The position numbers and the translations under genes are program-made. This document shows, piece after piece, positions 1 to 6,543 of a stretch of 64,000 nucleotides of DNA. The DNA comes from DASSJM01 sp036280655. GTDB taxonomy: Bacteria; Actinomycetota; UBA4738; HRBIN12. Positions within the stretch are counted from its first letter, which is position 1. Each line of letters begins with the position of its first letter. The DNA lies in the NCBI GenBank assembly GCA_036280655.1, contig DASUQI010000069.1:14467-78466 (forward strand). Reading direction: 5' to 3'. The notes under the pieces are model-generated. The model was not told where the DNA came from. It ran no database searches and worked only from the letters and a program-made list of their open reading frames with translations.

Positions 1-57
1 TCTTCACGCGCGGACGCGACGCCCTCCGCCGACACTGTCTCGGGTTCCGAAAGCGAG

Positions 58-699
58 TCAGGCGGCCTGTCCGTTCACGGGGAACGTCTGGAGTCCGGGC
101 GGGACGCTCGAACGGAACGACTCGAGGATCCGGCGGAAGTCCGCCTGTTCCGAATCCCACCCACCCGGAGGGAAGACGGCCGCGATCAGGTAGCCCGTCT
201 CTCCGTCGCCGAGGGTCATCGCCGCGGCCACGCCGGCCGTGACGTCACCGCCGTTGTTCACGTCGGCGACGATCAGCCGCGCATCGTCCCCACCCATCGT
301 CGCTCGGTCGTCGATCACGACGTCGATGACCGGCTCGCTCGTGAGGAAGAACAGCGCCATCTCGTCCAGGTCGTCGAAGCTCTGCGACGCCACTGCGAAC
401 GCCTGGTAGACCGTCTGGTCGGGGGGCTCCTCGGCCGCGCCGGCGAACCCGCCGCCGAATGCGGAGGCGGGCGAGGGGCTCGGGGCGGGCGGGCTCGAGA
501 CGACCCCGGTGAGCAGGTCGGGCCCCTCCTGTCCCGACTGTGGCTGGGTGACCGTGACGTCGTTCGCGGCCGGAAGGTTGAGCGTGAACAGCCCCTCCTC
601 GTCGTAGTACCGCGCGAACTCGCGGCCCGGGTCGTTCGAACATGCAGCGAGCGCACCCAGGACGATTAGGAACGCCGCTCGGAGGGGAACCTTGTGCAT
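58..699 (-). CDS. Secreted lipoprotein of unknown function
   Basis: A putative lipoprotein of 213 residues. The N-terminus has a basic start, a hydrophobic stretch and a lipobox ending LAAC near residue 20, so it should be lipidated on that cysteine and held at the outer face of the membrane. The mature part has a Pro/Ser/Ala-rich linker near residues 65-90 followed by a globular segment. I do not recognise the family. I chose the ATG at 699; a TTG two codons upstream (705) is the alternative, and neither has a clear ribosome binding site. It is divergent from the HU-like gene. Bases 1-57, downstream of its stop, contain no gene I can support. Confidence 0.7.
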   Translation of the reverse strand: MHKVPLRAAFLIVLGALAACSNDPGREFARYYDEEGLFTLNLPAANDVTVTQPQSGQEGPDLLTGVVSSPPAPSPSPASAFGGGFAGAAEEPPDQTVYQAFAVASQSFDDLDEMALFFLTSEPVIDVVIDDRATMGGDDARLIVADVNNGGDVTAGVAAAMTLGDGETGYLIAAVFPPGGWDSEQADFRRILESFRSSVPPGLQTFPVNGQAA

Positions 700-729
700 G
701 GGCAAGATGGTTGCACGCCAAGGCGGGAA

Positions 730-759
730 TTGACCAGTGGCCCGGAGCGTGCATACCGT
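730..759 (+). promoter_or_regulatory. Sigma70-type promoter for the HU-like gene
   Basis: TTGACC at 730-735 and TACCGT at 754-759 are separated by 18 bases, a canonical housekeeping sigma-factor arrangement. The predicted transcript start lies about 20 bases before the GTG at 787. It is one of the few promoters in the window with a recognisable -35 element. Confidence 0.6.
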
Positions 760-786
760 GAAGATGTCGAGCCGTGGGGGTGGACC

Positions 787-1092
787 GTGAACAAGAACGG
801 GTTGGTCGCCGAGGTGTCGAAGCGCACGGGAGCGAGTAAGGCCGACGTCGGCAGAGCGATCGACGCGTCGATGGATGTGGTGCGCGAAGCCGTGTCTCGC
901 GGCGAGCGCGTGTCGCTCGTCGGATTCGGGACGTTCGAACGCAAGCGTCGGAACCGCCGGATCGCCCGGAACCCACGGAAGCCGGAGACGCCGATCGTGG
1001 TCCCGGCGCGCGATCTGCCGTGGTTCACGCCGGGCAAGGACTTCCGGGAGATGGTGGCCTCGAAGCGGAGGCGGTCGACGTCCAGGCGCTGA
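787..1092 (+). CDS. HU/IHF-family DNA-binding protein
   Basis: A histone-like nucleoid protein of 101 residues that should bind and bend DNA as a dimer. The HU fold is visible: an N-terminal helical half (NKNGLVAEVSKRTGASKADV), the GFGTFERKRR turn into the beta arm, and RNPRKPE at the DNA-intercalating arm tip (classical HU has RNPQTGE). A short basic tail (SKRRRSTSRR) follows, milder than the long Lys/Ala tails of mycobacterial HupB. The GTG at 787 is chosen because HU homology starts there, although the frame is open further upstream. A sigma70-like promoter precedes it. The next gene is convergent. Confidence 0.88.
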   Translation: MNKNGLVAEVSKRTGASKADVGRAIDASMDVVREAVSRGERVSLVGFGTFERKRRNRRIARNPRKPETPIVVPARDLPWFTPGKDFREMVASKRRRSTSRR

Positions 1093-1110
1093 GGACGCCC
1101 CGTCCCGCGC

Positions 1111-1317
1111 TCAGAGCGTGACGATCTGCAGGGTCCGGGCGACCTTCCTTCCGCCCTCTTCCACGAGATCGAACCGGACACGCTGACCGATCCGGAGGCC
1201 CCGGAGCCCCGAGCCCTCCACCGACGTCGCGTCGATCGCCACCTCGGTTCGGTCGTCCATCAGCAGCGAGCCCGTCCGCTCCTGCTCGTCGAAGTCCCGG
1301 ATCGTCCCCTGGGCCAT
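1111..1317 (-). CDS. Cold-shock-domain-like small protein
   Basis: A 68-residue protein resembling a cold-shock (CSD/OB-fold) nucleic-acid chaperone. It starts MAQGTIRDFDEQERTGSLLMDD, which matches the CspA beginning of beta strand, turn and Gly-rich strand, and it ends with a basic GRKVARTLQIV strand. The aromatic RNP1/RNP2 residues of true CspA (KGFGFI, VFVHF) are largely replaced, so RNA binding is uncertain and it may be a divergent CSD or S1-like protein. The ATG at 1317 has a strong GGGAGG ribosome binding site 5 bases upstream. The TTG four codons earlier overlaps that site and is rejected. It lies 12 bases downstream of cofC/fbiD in the same orientation. Confidence 0.65.
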   Translation of the reverse strand: MAQGTIRDFDEQERTGSLLMDDRTEVAIDATSVEGSGLRGLRIGQRVRFDLVEEGGRKVARTLQIVTL

Positions 1318-1329
1318 CGTTCCTCCCAA

Positions 1330-1968
1330 TCAGGCGCGAAGCCGCGCGTCGAGATCCATCTCGAGGCACACCTCTCGCGTTCGGCCCAGCCGGCCGTCGG
1401 CGAGCAGCGTGAGGATATCTCCGGGGCGGTCCACGTCGAACGACAGCTCCTGTCGTTCGACGACGGAGACGGGGAGCCCCCGCTGGGTCGCGAGCTCGAC
1501 GTGGCGGCGGAACGAATCCGGGCCGAACCGCGCCGGGATCGCCTTCGGCGGTCGGCGAAGGAGCAGGCTGGTCCCCGCGCCGTCGGCCGAGGGCGCGAGC
1601 ACGACCGCGCCGAGCGTCCGGAGCGCGACGTGCAGCGTCTCCGCGGTGACGAGGGGAACGTCGGCCGGCAGGACGGCAAGGGTGCCGGCCCCCTCCTCCT
1701 TCGCGAGCGACTCTACCTGTCGGATCGCGCTCGCGAGCGGCGGCTTGTCCTCGGCAACGGGCCTCGCGCCCCTGCGCGCGGCGATCTCGAGGGCCACCTC
1801 GTCGGGGGAGACGACCCACGTCTCCCAGCCAGGAACGCCGAGCGACGCGTCGAGCACGTCCTCGAGCATCGCGAGCGTGAGCGCCCCCCGCTCGAGGTCC
1901 GTCAGGGCGGGTGCCAGGCGCGACTTGGCGCGCGAGAGCGACTTCACGGGAACGGCGAGGACGCGCAC
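1330..1968 (-). CDS. fbiD: 2-phospho-L-lactate / phosphoenolpyruvate guanylyltransferase (CofC/FbiD)
   Basis: A 212-residue nucleotidyltransferase of the CofC/FbiD family, which joins GTP to phosphoenolpyruvate or 2-phospholactate to make the side-chain precursor of coenzyme F420. The start VPVKSLSRAKSRLAPALTD is the family hallmark of a GT-A-like nucleotide-binding loop, and LAVLPADVPLV is the metal-binding strand. Length is typical (about 210). The start is GTG at 1968, exactly 6 bases after a TAGCCT -10 element, so the message is predicted to be leaderless. No other F420 genes are in the window. Its presence supports an F420-producing actinobacterium. Confidence 0.88.
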   Translation of the reverse strand: MRVLAVPVKSLSRAKSRLAPALTDLERGALTLAMLEDVLDASLGVPGWETWVVSPDEVALEIAARRGARPVAEDKPPLASAIRQVESLAKEEGAGTLAVLPADVPLVTAETLHVALRTLGAVVLAPSADGAGTSLLLRRPPKAIPARFGPDSFRRHVELATQRGLPVSVVERQELSFDVDRPGDILTLLADGRLGRTREVCLEMDLDARLRA

Positions 1969-1974
1969 GCCTCA

Positions 1975-1980
1975 AGGCTA
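1975..1980 (-). promoter_or_regulatory. -10 element of leaderless fbiD promoter
   Basis: TAGCCT on the minus strand with 6 bases between it and the GTG at 1968. This spacing puts the transcription start at the start codon. No ribosome binding site fits in the gap. Confidence 0.55.
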
Positions 1981-2030
1981 GTCCTCGCCCGGCCGAACGC
2001 ACCGCGCCGGCACCGGCTCGCGCAGAGGGA

Positions 2031-2036
2031 TAGCAT
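2031..2036 (+). promoter_or_regulatory. -10 element upstream of plsC
   Basis: TAGCAT, followed about 12 bases later by GGAGGAGG (2048-2055). Here the transcript should carry a short leader with a ribosome binding site, unlike the leaderless neighbours. Confidence 0.4.
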
Positions 2037-2060
2037 CCGTCAGCCCCGGAGGAGGCGGAC

Positions 2061-2726
2061 CTGGAACCCTGGTACCGGACGCTCGAGCTCGGCCTGCGAC
2101 CGCCCTTCCAGCTCTGGTTCAACTGGCGCATGGAGGGCCTCGAGAAGATCCCGGCTTCGGGGCCGCTCATCGTCGCGGGGAACCACCTCTCGTACCTGGA
2201 TCCGTTCGCCCATGCCTTCTTCGTGATCAGGGCGGGCCGGCGTCCGAGGTTCCTCGCCAAGCAGGAGCTGTTCGACGTCGCGGTGGTCGGGTCGGCGCTG
2301 CGCGGCGCGGGACAGATCCCGGTGCGACGGGGGACCGGCGACCAGTCACCGCTCGACGACGCCCGCCGCGCCCTCGAGGCCGGGGAGGTGGTCGTGATCT
2401 ATCCGGAGGGGACGACGGCCACGTCCGCGCCCGACCATTCGCCGGGCAGGGGAAGGACCGGGGTGGCCCGGCTCGCCCGCATGACCGGCGTCCCGGTCCT
2501 GCCCGTCGCCACCTGGGGCGGCCAGTACGTGTGGCGCAAGAGCGGGCGGCAGAGCCTCGCGTTCGGCAGGCCGATCTGGCTCCTGGCCGGCGAGCCGATG
2601 GATGTCGGCAGCGGCGACGCGGACGGGGCCGCGCTCCGGACCGAGACCGACGAGGTGATGGCGGAGCTCGGCGGGCTCGTCGACCGCCTCCGCACCGGAT
2701 ACCCTGCCCGGTGGGCCCGGCGATAG
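2061..2726 (+). CDS. plsC: 1-acyl-sn-glycerol-3-phosphate acyltransferase (PlsC family)
   Basis: A lysophospholipid acyltransferase that should esterify the sn-2 position of lysophosphatidate at the membrane. NHLSYLD is the catalytic NHxxxxD box and YPEGTT the substrate-binding block; both are intact. If translation began at the first ATG (2130) the protein would have 198 residues and lack the helix that normally precedes the NHxxxxD box. The frame is open upstream and encodes a typical N-terminus (YRTLELGLRPPFQLWFNWRM). A CTG at 2061 sits 5 bases after GGAGGAGG, so I propose a CTG start and a 221-residue protein. The start is inference; the family is secure. Its TAG stop overlaps the -10 element of the next gene. 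Confidence 0.85.
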   Translation: MEPWYRTLELGLRPPFQLWFNWRMEGLEKIPASGPLIVAGNHLSYLDPFAHAFFVIRAGRRPRFLAKQELFDVAVVGSALRGAGQIPVRRGTGDQSPLDDARRALEAGEVVVIYPEGTTATSAPDHSPGRGRTGVARLARMTGVPVLPVATWGGQYVWRKSGRQSLAFGRPIWLLAGEPMDVGSGDADGAALRTETDEVMAELGGLVDRLRTGYPARWARR

Positions 2727-2729
2727 GCT
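2724..2729 (+). promoter_or_regulatory. -10 element formed partly by the plsC stop codon
   Basis: TAGGCT, whose first three bases are the plsC stop codon. Six bases separate it from the ATG at 2736, so the downstream message should be leaderless. Confidence 0.5.
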
Positions 2730-2735
2730 GAGCCG

Positions 2736-3923
2736 ATGGACGGCGTCCCCGAGCGAGGGTTCGCGACCCGTGCGATCCACGGCCAGGAGCTCCCACCCGT
2801 CGAGCAGGACGCGCCGAGCGTCCCGATCTACCAGACCGCCACCTTCCGGTTCGACTCGTCGGAGGCCTTCGCCGAGACGATCAACTTCCGCCGCCCCGGC
2901 TACACGTACACGCGTGGGTACGGCAACCCGACGCTGCTCGCGTTCGAACGCGTGATGGCGGAGCTCGAGGGGACGGAGTCGGCGATCTCGTTCGCCTCGG
3001 GCATGGCGGCGATCCACACCGTGGTCACGACGCTCGCGTCGAGCGGCGACACGGTCGTGGCGAGCTCGGAGCTGTACGGCGGGACGTACTCGCTGTTCGA
3101 CAGCGTGCTGCCGCGGTACGGCGTCGACGTCCGGTTCGTCAGCCCGCACGACCACGACGCGGTGCGCGCCGCGCTGGGGGGCGCCGCCTTCCTGTACGTC
3201 GAGACGATCGCGAACCCGAACGTCACCGTCGCCGATCTCGAGGCTCTCGGGAGCGTCGTGGGCGAGGCCGGCGTGCCGAGCGTCGTCGACAACACGTTCG
3301 CGTCGCCGTATCTCTGCAACCCGGCGTCGTACGGGTTCGACTACGTGCTGCACTCGGCCACGAAGTACATCGGCGGGCACGCCGATCTGATCGGCGGCGT
3401 CGTCTGCACGACCGAGGAGCGGATGGCGGGCCTGCGCGCGACCGTGATCGAGACGGGGGGCACGATGGCGCCGCTCGAGGCCTGGTTGTCGATGCGCGGC
3501 CTCATGACGCTCGAGATCCGGATGGACCGGCACTCCCGCACCGCGCTCGAGCTCACGTCGTGGCTCGAGGGCCATCCGAAGGTCGAGCGCGTGCACTACC
3601 CGGGGCTTCCGTCCCACCCCCAGCACGAGGTCGCCCGTCGCGAGCTCGCCCGCGGGTTCGGCGGGATGGCGGCGTTCGAGGTCGTGGGTGGCGTCGATGC
3701 CGGCCAGCGGTTCTGCGACGCGCTCGAGCTCGCCTGGGTCGCGGCGAGCCTGGGCGGCATCCAGACCCTCGTGTGCCACCCGGCCTCGACGACGCACCGG
3801 CAGCTCGACCCGGCCGCGAGGAAGGTGGCGGGCATCGCCGACGGGCTGATCCGGCTGAGCGTCGGCCTCGAGGACCTCGACGACCTGAGGGCGGACTTCG
3901 AGCGCGCGCTGGAGAAGGTGTGA
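2736..3923 (+). CDS. PLP-dependent trans-sulfuration enzyme (cystathionine gamma-synthase / gamma-lyase family)
   Basis: A 395-residue Cys/Met-metabolism PLP enzyme. The Schiff-base lysine is K210 in HSATKYIGGH, D185 in VVDNTFASP contacts the pyridine nitrogen, and YTRGYGNPT (58-66) is the phosphate-binding segment donated by the neighbouring subunit. The family includes cystathionine gamma-synthase, cystathionine gamma-lyase, O-acetylhomoserine sulfhydrylase and methionine gamma-lyase, and sequence alone does not separate them here. The length (about 395) fits synthase, lyase or MetZ rather than the longer MetY (about 430). There are no other methionine genes nearby. Its stop overlaps the ddl start by one base (TGATG), so the two are translationally coupled. 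Confidence 0.9.
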   Translation: MDGVPERGFATRAIHGQELPPVEQDAPSVPIYQTATFRFDSSEAFAETINFRRPGYTYTRGYGNPTLLAFERVMAELEGTESAISFASGMAAIHTVVTTLASSGDTVVASSELYGGTYSLFDSVLPRYGVDVRFVSPHDHDAVRAALGGAAFLYVETIANPNVTVADLEALGSVVGEAGVPSVVDNTFASPYLCNPASYGFDYVLHSATKYIGGHADLIGGVVCTTEERMAGLRATVIETGGTMAPLEAWLSMRGLMTLEIRMDRHSRTALELTSWLEGHPKVERVHYPGLPSHPQHEVARRELARGFGGMAAFEVVGGVDAGQRFCDALELAWVAASLGGIQTLVCHPASTTHRQLDPAARKVAGIADGLIRLSVGLEDLDDLRADFERALEKV

Positions 3924-5026
3924 TGGGGAAGCGGCGGGTGGCCGTCGTGTTCGGCGGGCGGTCGGCCGAGCACGAGATCAGCGTGCTCTCGGCGCGCTCG
4001 GTGATCGACGCACTGGATCCCGAGCGGTACGACGTGGTCGCGATCGGCGTGACGAAGGAGGGCCGGTGGCGCCTGATGCCCGCGGGGCCGCCCGCTCTGG
4101 CGGCCGGCGAGGCCGCCCTTCCCGGCGTGGAGCCGGCGGCCGGGGCCGAGATCGCGCTCGACCAGGATCCCGGCTCGCAGGCGATCGTCGCGGCCGACGG
4201 CGCTCGAACGTCGATCGACGTCGTGTTCCCCGTGATGCACGGGCCGTACGGGGAGGACGGGTCGATCCAGGGGCTGTTCGAGATGGCCGGGGTGCCGTAC
4301 GTGGGCTCGGGCGTGCTCGGCTCGGCCGTCGGGATGGACAAGGCGGTGCAGAAGGTGCTGTTCGAGGCGGCCGGCATCCCCGTCGTCCCGCACGAGGTCG
4401 TCCACGAGCGCGAGTGGGAGGAGGACCCCGAGGCGGTCGAGGCCCGGGCGCAGCATCTCGGTTACCCGATGTTCGCCAAGCCGGCCGCGCTCGGCTCGTC
4501 GATCGGGATCCGCAAGGTCGACGGCCCGGACGAGCTCCGAGCCGCGCTCGAGGACGCCTTCCGGTACGGGAGGAAGGCGGTGCTGGAGCGTTCGATGGAT
4601 CGCGCGCGCGAGCTCGAGGTCTCGGTGCTCGGCAACGACGACCCGGTCGCCTCGGTCGCGGGCGAGATCGTCCCGCGCGGGCACGATTTCTACGACTACG
4701 AGGCGAAGTACCTGGACGAGCACGGGGCGGAGCTGGTGATCCCCGCCGACGTTCCCGGCGAGGTGCTCGAAGAGCTCCAGCGCATGGCGGTCGCCGCGTT
4801 CCGCGCGATCGATGCGTGTGGGATGGGCCGGATGGACTTCTTCCTGTTGGACGAGGACCGCCTGTTCCTGAACGAGGTCAACACGATCCCGGGGTTCACG
4901 AGCATCTCGATGTACCCGCGCCTCTGGGATGCCTCGGGGCTGCCCTACCCGCAGCTCGTGGACCGGCTGATCGAGCTCGCGATCGAACGCCACGAGTCCG
5001 AGCGCAAGAAGGGCACCGCGACCTGA
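3923..5026 (+). CDS. ddl: D-alanine--D-alanine ligase
   Basis: A 367-residue ATP-grasp ligase that makes the D-Ala-D-Ala dipeptide of peptidoglycan in the cytoplasm. The N-terminus VAVVFGGRSAEHEIS is the family signature. VFPVMHGPYGEDGSIQGL follows near residue 100, then the ATP-grasp region with FAKPAALGSSIGI and the metal-binding end LFLNEVNTIPGFTSISMYP. The ATG at 3923 overlaps the stop of the preceding PLP enzyme, which sets the start; the open frame runs much further upstream but only as a shadow. It stands alone, away from the mur cluster. Vancomycin-type D-Ala-D-Lac ligases share the fold, but nothing here suggests that specificity. Confidence 0.94.
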   Translation: MGKRRVAVVFGGRSAEHEISVLSARSVIDALDPERYDVVAIGVTKEGRWRLMPAGPPALAAGEAALPGVEPAAGAEIALDQDPGSQAIVAADGARTSIDVVFPVMHGPYGEDGSIQGLFEMAGVPYVGSGVLGSAVGMDKAVQKVLFEAAGIPVVPHEVVHEREWEEDPEAVEARAQHLGYPMFAKPAALGSSIGIRKVDGPDELRAALEDAFRYGRKAVLERSMDRARELEVSVLGNDDPVASVAGEIVPRGHDFYDYEAKYLDEHGAELVIPADVPGEVLEELQRMAVAAFRAIDACGMGRMDFFLLDEDRLFLNEVNTIPGFTSISMYPRLWDASGLPYPQLVDRLIELAIERHESERKKGTAT

Positions 5027-5053
5027 TCGGAAGCCGTTCGGGCTCGCCGGCTC

Positions 5054-5287
5054 CTACAGGTGGACGACGGGGCAGGTCAGGGTGCGGGTGATGCCCTCGA
5101 CGCCCTGGATCTTGGCGACGACGAGCCTGCCGAGCTCGTCCACGTTCTTCGCCTCGGCGCGCACGATCACGTCGTAGGGCCCGGTGACGTCCTCCGCCTC
5201 GGCGACGCCCGCGATGTCGCGGACCTCCTTCGCCACCTGCGCCGCCTTGCCGACCTCGGTCTGGATCAGGATGTACGCCTGAACCAC
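5054..5287 (-). CDS. Stand-alone Lrp/AsnC ligand-binding (RAM) domain protein
   Basis: A 77-residue protein made only of the alpha-beta sandwich effector domain of Lrp/AsnC regulators, without the helix-turn-helix. It starts VQAYILIQTEVGKAAQVAKE and has GPYDVIVRAEAKNVDEL, the pattern that forms the amino-acid-binding dimer interface. Such proteins assemble into decamers and may sense amino acids or modulate full-length Lrp proteins. The GTG start at 5287 follows GAGGAGG by 5 bases. A TAGCAT -10 element about 26 bases upstream suggests a leadered transcript. It is convergent with ddl. Confidence 0.82.
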   Translation of the reverse strand: MVQAYILIQTEVGKAAQVAKEVRDIAGVAEAEDVTGPYDVIVRAEAKNVDELGRLVVAKIQGVEGITRTLTCPVVHL

Positions 5288-5313
5288 GCTGACCTCCTCG
5301 TTCGCGGGCGGCC

Positions 5314-5319
5314 ATGCTA
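5314..5319 (-). promoter_or_regulatory. -10 element upstream of the RAM-domain gene
   Basis: TAGCAT on the minus strand, leaving a leader of about 20 bases that holds the GAGGAGG ribosome binding site. Confidence 0.4.
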
Positions 5320-5388
5320 TGCGGCGGCTCCCGGAGACGACAAGCGCCCGCCGGGGCGATCGGTTGCGCGTCGTGGGATGATCGAGAC

Positions 5389-5553
5389 GTGGCGCCCCGC
5401 AAGAAGAAGCGCTCGCGGGAGGAGGATCCGCTCGCCACGTACCGCCGCATCCGCAAGCCGATGCCCCCTCCCGAGAAGGTCATCCGCGACCGCCGGCGCG
5501 AGCTCGAACAGGAGCAGGCGCAGAAGGAGATCAGCGACGATGCGGAACGATGA
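5389..5553 (+). CDS. Small highly charged hypothetical protein (54 residues)
   Basis: A 54-residue protein starting at GTG 5389 with MAPRKKKRSREEDPLATYRR. It has a basic N-terminus, a Pro-rich middle (PMPPPEK) and a Gln/Glu-rich helix at the end. No transmembrane segment or known domain is visible. Codon pattern and its overlap of 14 bases with the next gene (ATG at 5540) argue that it is real and co-translated. GATGAT, a variant of the local -10 motif, ends 6 bases before the GTG. Function unknown; an RNA- or DNA-associated role would be a guess from charge alone. Confidence 0.55.
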   Translation: MAPRKKKRSREEDPLATYRRIRKPMPPPEKVIRDRRRELEQEQAQKEISDDAER

Positions 5554-6208
5554 CCGGCGGAGGTCGCTGATCTTCGCCGACCGGGTGGAGGCCGGCGAAC
5601 AGCTCGGCCTTGCGCTCGCCGAGCGCCTCGGTCCCGATGCCGTGGTGCTCGCGATCCCGCGCGGCGGGGTCATCGTGGGCGAGGCGGTTGCCCGCGCGAC
5701 CGGCGCTCGGCTCGACGTCGTCGTTCCGCGGAAGATCGGCGCGCCCGGCAATCCCGAGCTCGGGCTGGGCGCGGTCGCGCCGGGCGTTCGCGTCCTGGAC
5801 CCAAGGATGGTGGCGGGGCTGGGGGTGAGCGACGAGTACCTCGAGCGCGAGATCGCGGCGCAGGAGTCCGAGATCGAACGGCGCCAGCACGCGTACCGCG
5901 AGGGCCGCCCGCCCGTCGCGGTCCGCGGGCAGGTCGCGGTGGTCGTTGACGACGGCGTGGCGACCGGCGGGACGGCGATCGCCGCACTGCGGTGGGCGCG
6001 GGAGCAGGGCGCGACCCGTGTGATCCTCGCGGTCCCGGTGGCGCCCCGACAGGCCCTGGCGCGTCTGGCCGCGGAGGCGGACGAGGTCGTCGTGCTCGAG
6101 ACGCCGGAGCCGTTCTTCGCGGTGGGCGAGTGGTACCGCGACTTCGATCAGACGAGCGACCGGGAGGTCGTGTCGGCGCTCGCGCGTTCCGCCGGGTCCC
6201 GCGCGTGA
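5540..6208 (+). CDS. Predicted phosphoribosyltransferase (type I PRTase fold)
   Basis: A 222-residue protein of the predicted phosphoribosyltransferase family (COG1926-like). The PRPP-binding loop is VAVVVDDGVATGGTAIAAL near residues 133-151, with the two acidic residues and the TGGT of type I PRTases. The N-terminal hood has VLAIPRGGVIVGEAVA. It should transfer or hydrolyse a phosphoribosyl group, but the acceptor base is not predictable and these genes are usually not purine or pyrimidine salvage enzymes. It starts at ATG 5540 inside the end of the preceding small gene, and its TGA overlaps the GTG of the following membrane-protein gene by 4 bases, so the three are one transcription unit. 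Confidence 0.82.
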   Translation: MRNDDRRRSLIFADRVEAGEQLGLALAERLGPDAVVLAIPRGGVIVGEAVARATGARLDVVVPRKIGAPGNPELGLGAVAPGVRVLDPRMVAGLGVSDEYLEREIAAQESEIERRQHAYREGRPPVAVRGQVAVVVDDGVATGGTAIAALRWAREQGATRVILAVPVAPRQALARLAAEADEVVVLETPEPFFAVGEWYRDFDQTSDREVVSALARSAGSRA

Positions 6209-6543
6209 GGACGGTCGAGCTCGTGATCGCCGGCGTGTTCATCGCGGGCGGGCTGCGCTCGATCTGGTACTGGGGACGGCGGCGGTTCGAGGGAACGGAC
6301 GTGGTCGACCACATCCTCTACGCCCTGTACCTCACCGGCCGGATAGGGCTGTGGTTCGCGATCGCCGGCTTCTTCCTGATCTACGCGACGATCGACGTCC
6401 AGGGGCGCGCGGCGCTCGACGAGCTCGAGCAGTACCGGTGGTACTTCATGGTGCCGCTGGTGTTGGCGCTCCTCCAGCTCGGCGCCGGGTGGTTCCTCGG
6501 CCGGCGCGGTCCGACCGGCGAGGCGCCTAGCCGGCAGCCTTGA
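6205..6543 (+). CDS. Small polytopic membrane protein of unknown function
   Basis: A 112-residue protein with about three hydrophobic segments (roughly residues 5-22, 40-62 and 80-97) and a short polar C-terminus. The first loop is rich in Arg and aromatic residues. I recognise no domain. The GTG at 6205 overlaps the stop of the PRTase gene (GTGA), which makes co-translation likely. Its last 17 bases overlap the end of the convergent pckA gene, so the two transcripts must be antisense at their 3' ends. Confidence 0.65.
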   Translation: MRTVELVIAGVFIAGGLRSIWYWGRRRFEGTDVVDHILYALYLTGRIGLWFAIAGFFLIYATIDVQGRAALDELEQYRWYFMVPLVLALLQLGAGWFLGRRGPTGEAPSRQP

